Assembly (NCBI GenBank): GCA_039815505.1
Contig: JBCBZE010000177.1
Span: forward strand, 1-7,334
DNA from: CANLWN01 sp039815505
Lineage (GTDB): Bacteria; Bacteroidota; Bacteroidia; Flavobacteriales; Flavobacteriaceae
Direction of reading: 5' to 3'
DNA length: 7,334 nt
In this document: positions 6,382-7,334 of the stretch, one piece after another
Layout: each line of letters begins with the position of its first letter
Numbering within the stretch: position 1 is the first letter of the stretch
Position numbers and translations under genes: made by a program
Notes under the pieces: model-generated
Databases searched by the model: none
Seen by the model: only the letters and a program-made list of their open reading frames with translations
What the model was told of the DNA's origin: nothing

Positions 6382-6397
6382 ATTCAGAATTCTGAAT
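6382..6397. promoter_or_regulatory. Perfect 16-bp palindrome directly upstream of the rnz start codon
   Basis: ATTCAGAATTCTGAAT is fully self-complementary, fills most of the 27-bp gap between the STAS-like gene and rnz, and ends two bases before the ATG. As RNA it could form a 6-bp stem with an AATT loop over the ribosome-landing site. As DNA it has the shape of a dimeric regulator site. No GC-rich stem or T tract supports an intrinsic terminator. Confidence 0.45.
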
Positions 6398-6406
6398 GTG
6401 CGAACA

Positions 6407-6739
6407 TTATAAATCCAAATCTCTTTCTATTTCTTCCATTTCAATAATATCCTTGGCTTCCCGAATAGTAGGAACTACACAGATTTCGTCCGGCGTTTCA
6501 TCATAGGAGACTTTGTTGGTCACCAAAACAAAAGATTTTCTTTTTGCCCTGTGCGTATTGGACAATTGTAAAAATTCGAGAATATCATTTGCCGTGAGCT
6601 TGGAAAAGGAAAAAAGGTTAACAATAATATGATCATTCGCTATTTTGGTGTAAGCATTGGTAAGGTTTTCCAAGAACTTTTGTAACGAAATGTTCTCTTG
6701 AAAAACAATGGTGGTAGTGCCTTCTTTATCAAAAATCAT
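6407..6739 (-). CDS. Small STAS-like protein between pyrB and rnz
   Basis: A 110-residue cytoplasmic protein. The alternating pattern suggests an anti-sigma-factor-antagonist (STAS) fold: an initial strand (IVFQ, 11-14), a helix (about 19-34), a strand HIIVNLF (37-43), a helix NDILEFLQLSNTHRAKRK (51-68), a strand SFVLVTN (69-75), and a final helix after VVPTIREAKDIIEMEEI (88-104) with an acidic tail. In classical antagonists the loop after the second long strand carries a phosphorylatable DSSG-like serine; here it reads KLTAND, so only T49 could take that role. Small proteins at this locus may be annotated as ribonuclease Z from their neighbour, but no metal-binding residues are present and it is not a nuclease. 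It lies 7 bp after pyrB and 27 bp before rnz, so it is co-transcribed. Function unknown; the fold call is pattern-based. Confidence 0.75.
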   Translation of the reverse strand: MIFDKEGTTTIVFQENISLQKFLENLTNAYTKIANDHIIVNLFSFSKLTANDILEFLQLSNTHRAKRKSFVLVTNKVSYDETPDEICVVPTIREAKDIIEMEEIERDLDL

Positions 6740-6746
6740 AGCGTTT

Positions 6747-7334
6747 CTATTTTATTTTTGAAGCTAATAAATATATAACGGCCATACGAATGGCTACTCC
6801 ATTTTCCACCTGATTTAATATGATGGACTGTTTGGAATCTGCCACATCGCTTGTTATCTCTACCCCACGATTAATGGGTCCGGGATGCATTATAGTTATT
6901 TCCTTATCCAGACTGTCCAAGATATTTTTGGTGACACCAAACTGTTTGGTGTATTCACGGGTCGTGGGAAAATAACTAATGTCCATCCTTTCGTTCTGAA
7001 TGCGGAGCATATTGGCCACATCGCACCAATTCAACGCCTTGCGCAAATTGGTTTCAACTTCCACTCCCAAAGATTCTATATGCTTGGGAATCAAGGTCTT
7101 TGGACCACACACCTTTACATGCGCCCCTTGTAATTTAAGGGCAAAAATATTAGACAGCGCAACTCTGGAGTGAAGAATATCGCCTACTATAATCACATTT
7201 TTACCGCTCACATCCCCCAATTTTTCCCGAATGGAAAAAGAGTCCAATAGGGCCTGCGTAGGGTGTTCATGTGCACCATCCCCAGCATTGATAATGGAAG
7301 CCTTGACATGCTTGGACAAGAATATACCCGCCCC
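6747..7334 (-). CDS. pyrB: Aspartate carbamoyltransferase catalytic chain, 5'-truncated by the window edge
   Basis: The C-terminal 195 residues are present; the frame stays open to the right edge, so the N-terminal carbamoyl-phosphate domain with the STRT motif lies outside. PyrB joins carbamoyl phosphate and aspartate to form carbamoyl aspartate, the first committed step of pyrimidine synthesis. Visible motifs are NAGDGAHEHPTQALLD (carbamoyl-phosphate contact HPTQ), VIIVGDILHSRVALSN, NMLRIQNER, the FPTTREYTKQFG segment, and MHPGPINRGVEI, the B. subtilis-like form of the aspartate-binding loop. A TTG codon at 7319 can look like a start but is internal, since the residues before it (GAGIFLSKHV) belong to the family. 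It is the upstream-most visible gene of the leftward operon; any pyrR or leader is off the window. Confidence 0.95.
   Translation of the reverse strand, partial: GAGIFLSKHVKASIINAGDGAHEHPTQALLDSFSIREKLGDVSGKNVIIVGDILHSRVALSNIFALKLQGAHVKVCGPKTLIPKHIESLGVEVETNLRKALNWCDVANMLRIQNERMDISYFPTTREYTKQFGVTKNILDSLDKEITIMHPGPINRGVEITSDVADSKQSIILNQVENGVAIRMAVIYLLASKIK

Noticed and set aside
7317..7319. TTG that could be read as the start of pyrB
   Set aside because: The frame stays open upstream to the window edge and the upstream residues GAGIFLSK fit the PyrB family, so the codon is internal.

Overview
The window looks like a chromosomal stretch from a member of the Bacteroidota, most likely a marine flavobacterium (Flavobacteriaceae). 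This rests on the AT-rich, densely coding DNA, the weak or absent Shine-Dalgarno sites before most genes, the protein sequence types (B. subtilis-like PyrB, short RNase Z, short MiaE, Bacteroidota-type PPK1 and PdxH) and the gene order. It is a family-level guess from reading, not a database result.

Layout. Positions 1-1260 (minus strand) carry the first two genes of an ebo cluster: eboA complete, and the N-terminal part of a TatD-family metal hydrolase (eboB), which overlaps eboA by 8 bases and runs off the left edge. Positions 1261-1470 form a 210-bp divergent intergenic region. It holds an unannotated 48-codon ORF and an inverted repeat that covers the start codon of the next gene. Positions 1471-2052 (plus strand) encode a short MiaE-type diiron tRNA hydroxylase, with a perfect 20-bp palindrome inside it. 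Positions 2053-2188 separate two convergent genes and hold a quasi-palindrome. Positions 2189-7334 (minus strand) look like one long operon transcribed right to left: pyrB (5' end off the window), a small STAS-like protein, rnz, pdxH, a SixA-like histidine phosphatase and ppk1. Gaps are 7, 27, 60 and 10 bp, and the last pair overlaps by 1 base.

How the genes fit together. The large operon is a housekeeping mixture: de novo pyrimidine synthesis (PyrB), tRNA 3' maturation (RNase Z), pyridoxal phosphate supply (PdxH) and polyphosphate synthesis (PPK1, with SixA directly coupled). The phosphatase-kinase pair is the most suggestive link, because PPK1 works through a phosphohistidine and SixA-type enzymes remove phosphate from histidine. 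MiaE is a second tRNA-related function nearby. The ebo genes are the accessory part: in cyanobacteria this cluster takes part in export of a natural-product precursor, but its product in Bacteroidota is not established as far as I know.

The most promising leads are the ebo cluster start with its A10 run at the eboA/eboB overlap, the small ORF plus start-codon hairpin before miaE, the palindromes in miaE and at the rnz start, and the sixA-ppk1 coupling. No mobile element, CRISPR array, rRNA or tRNA gene was seen.
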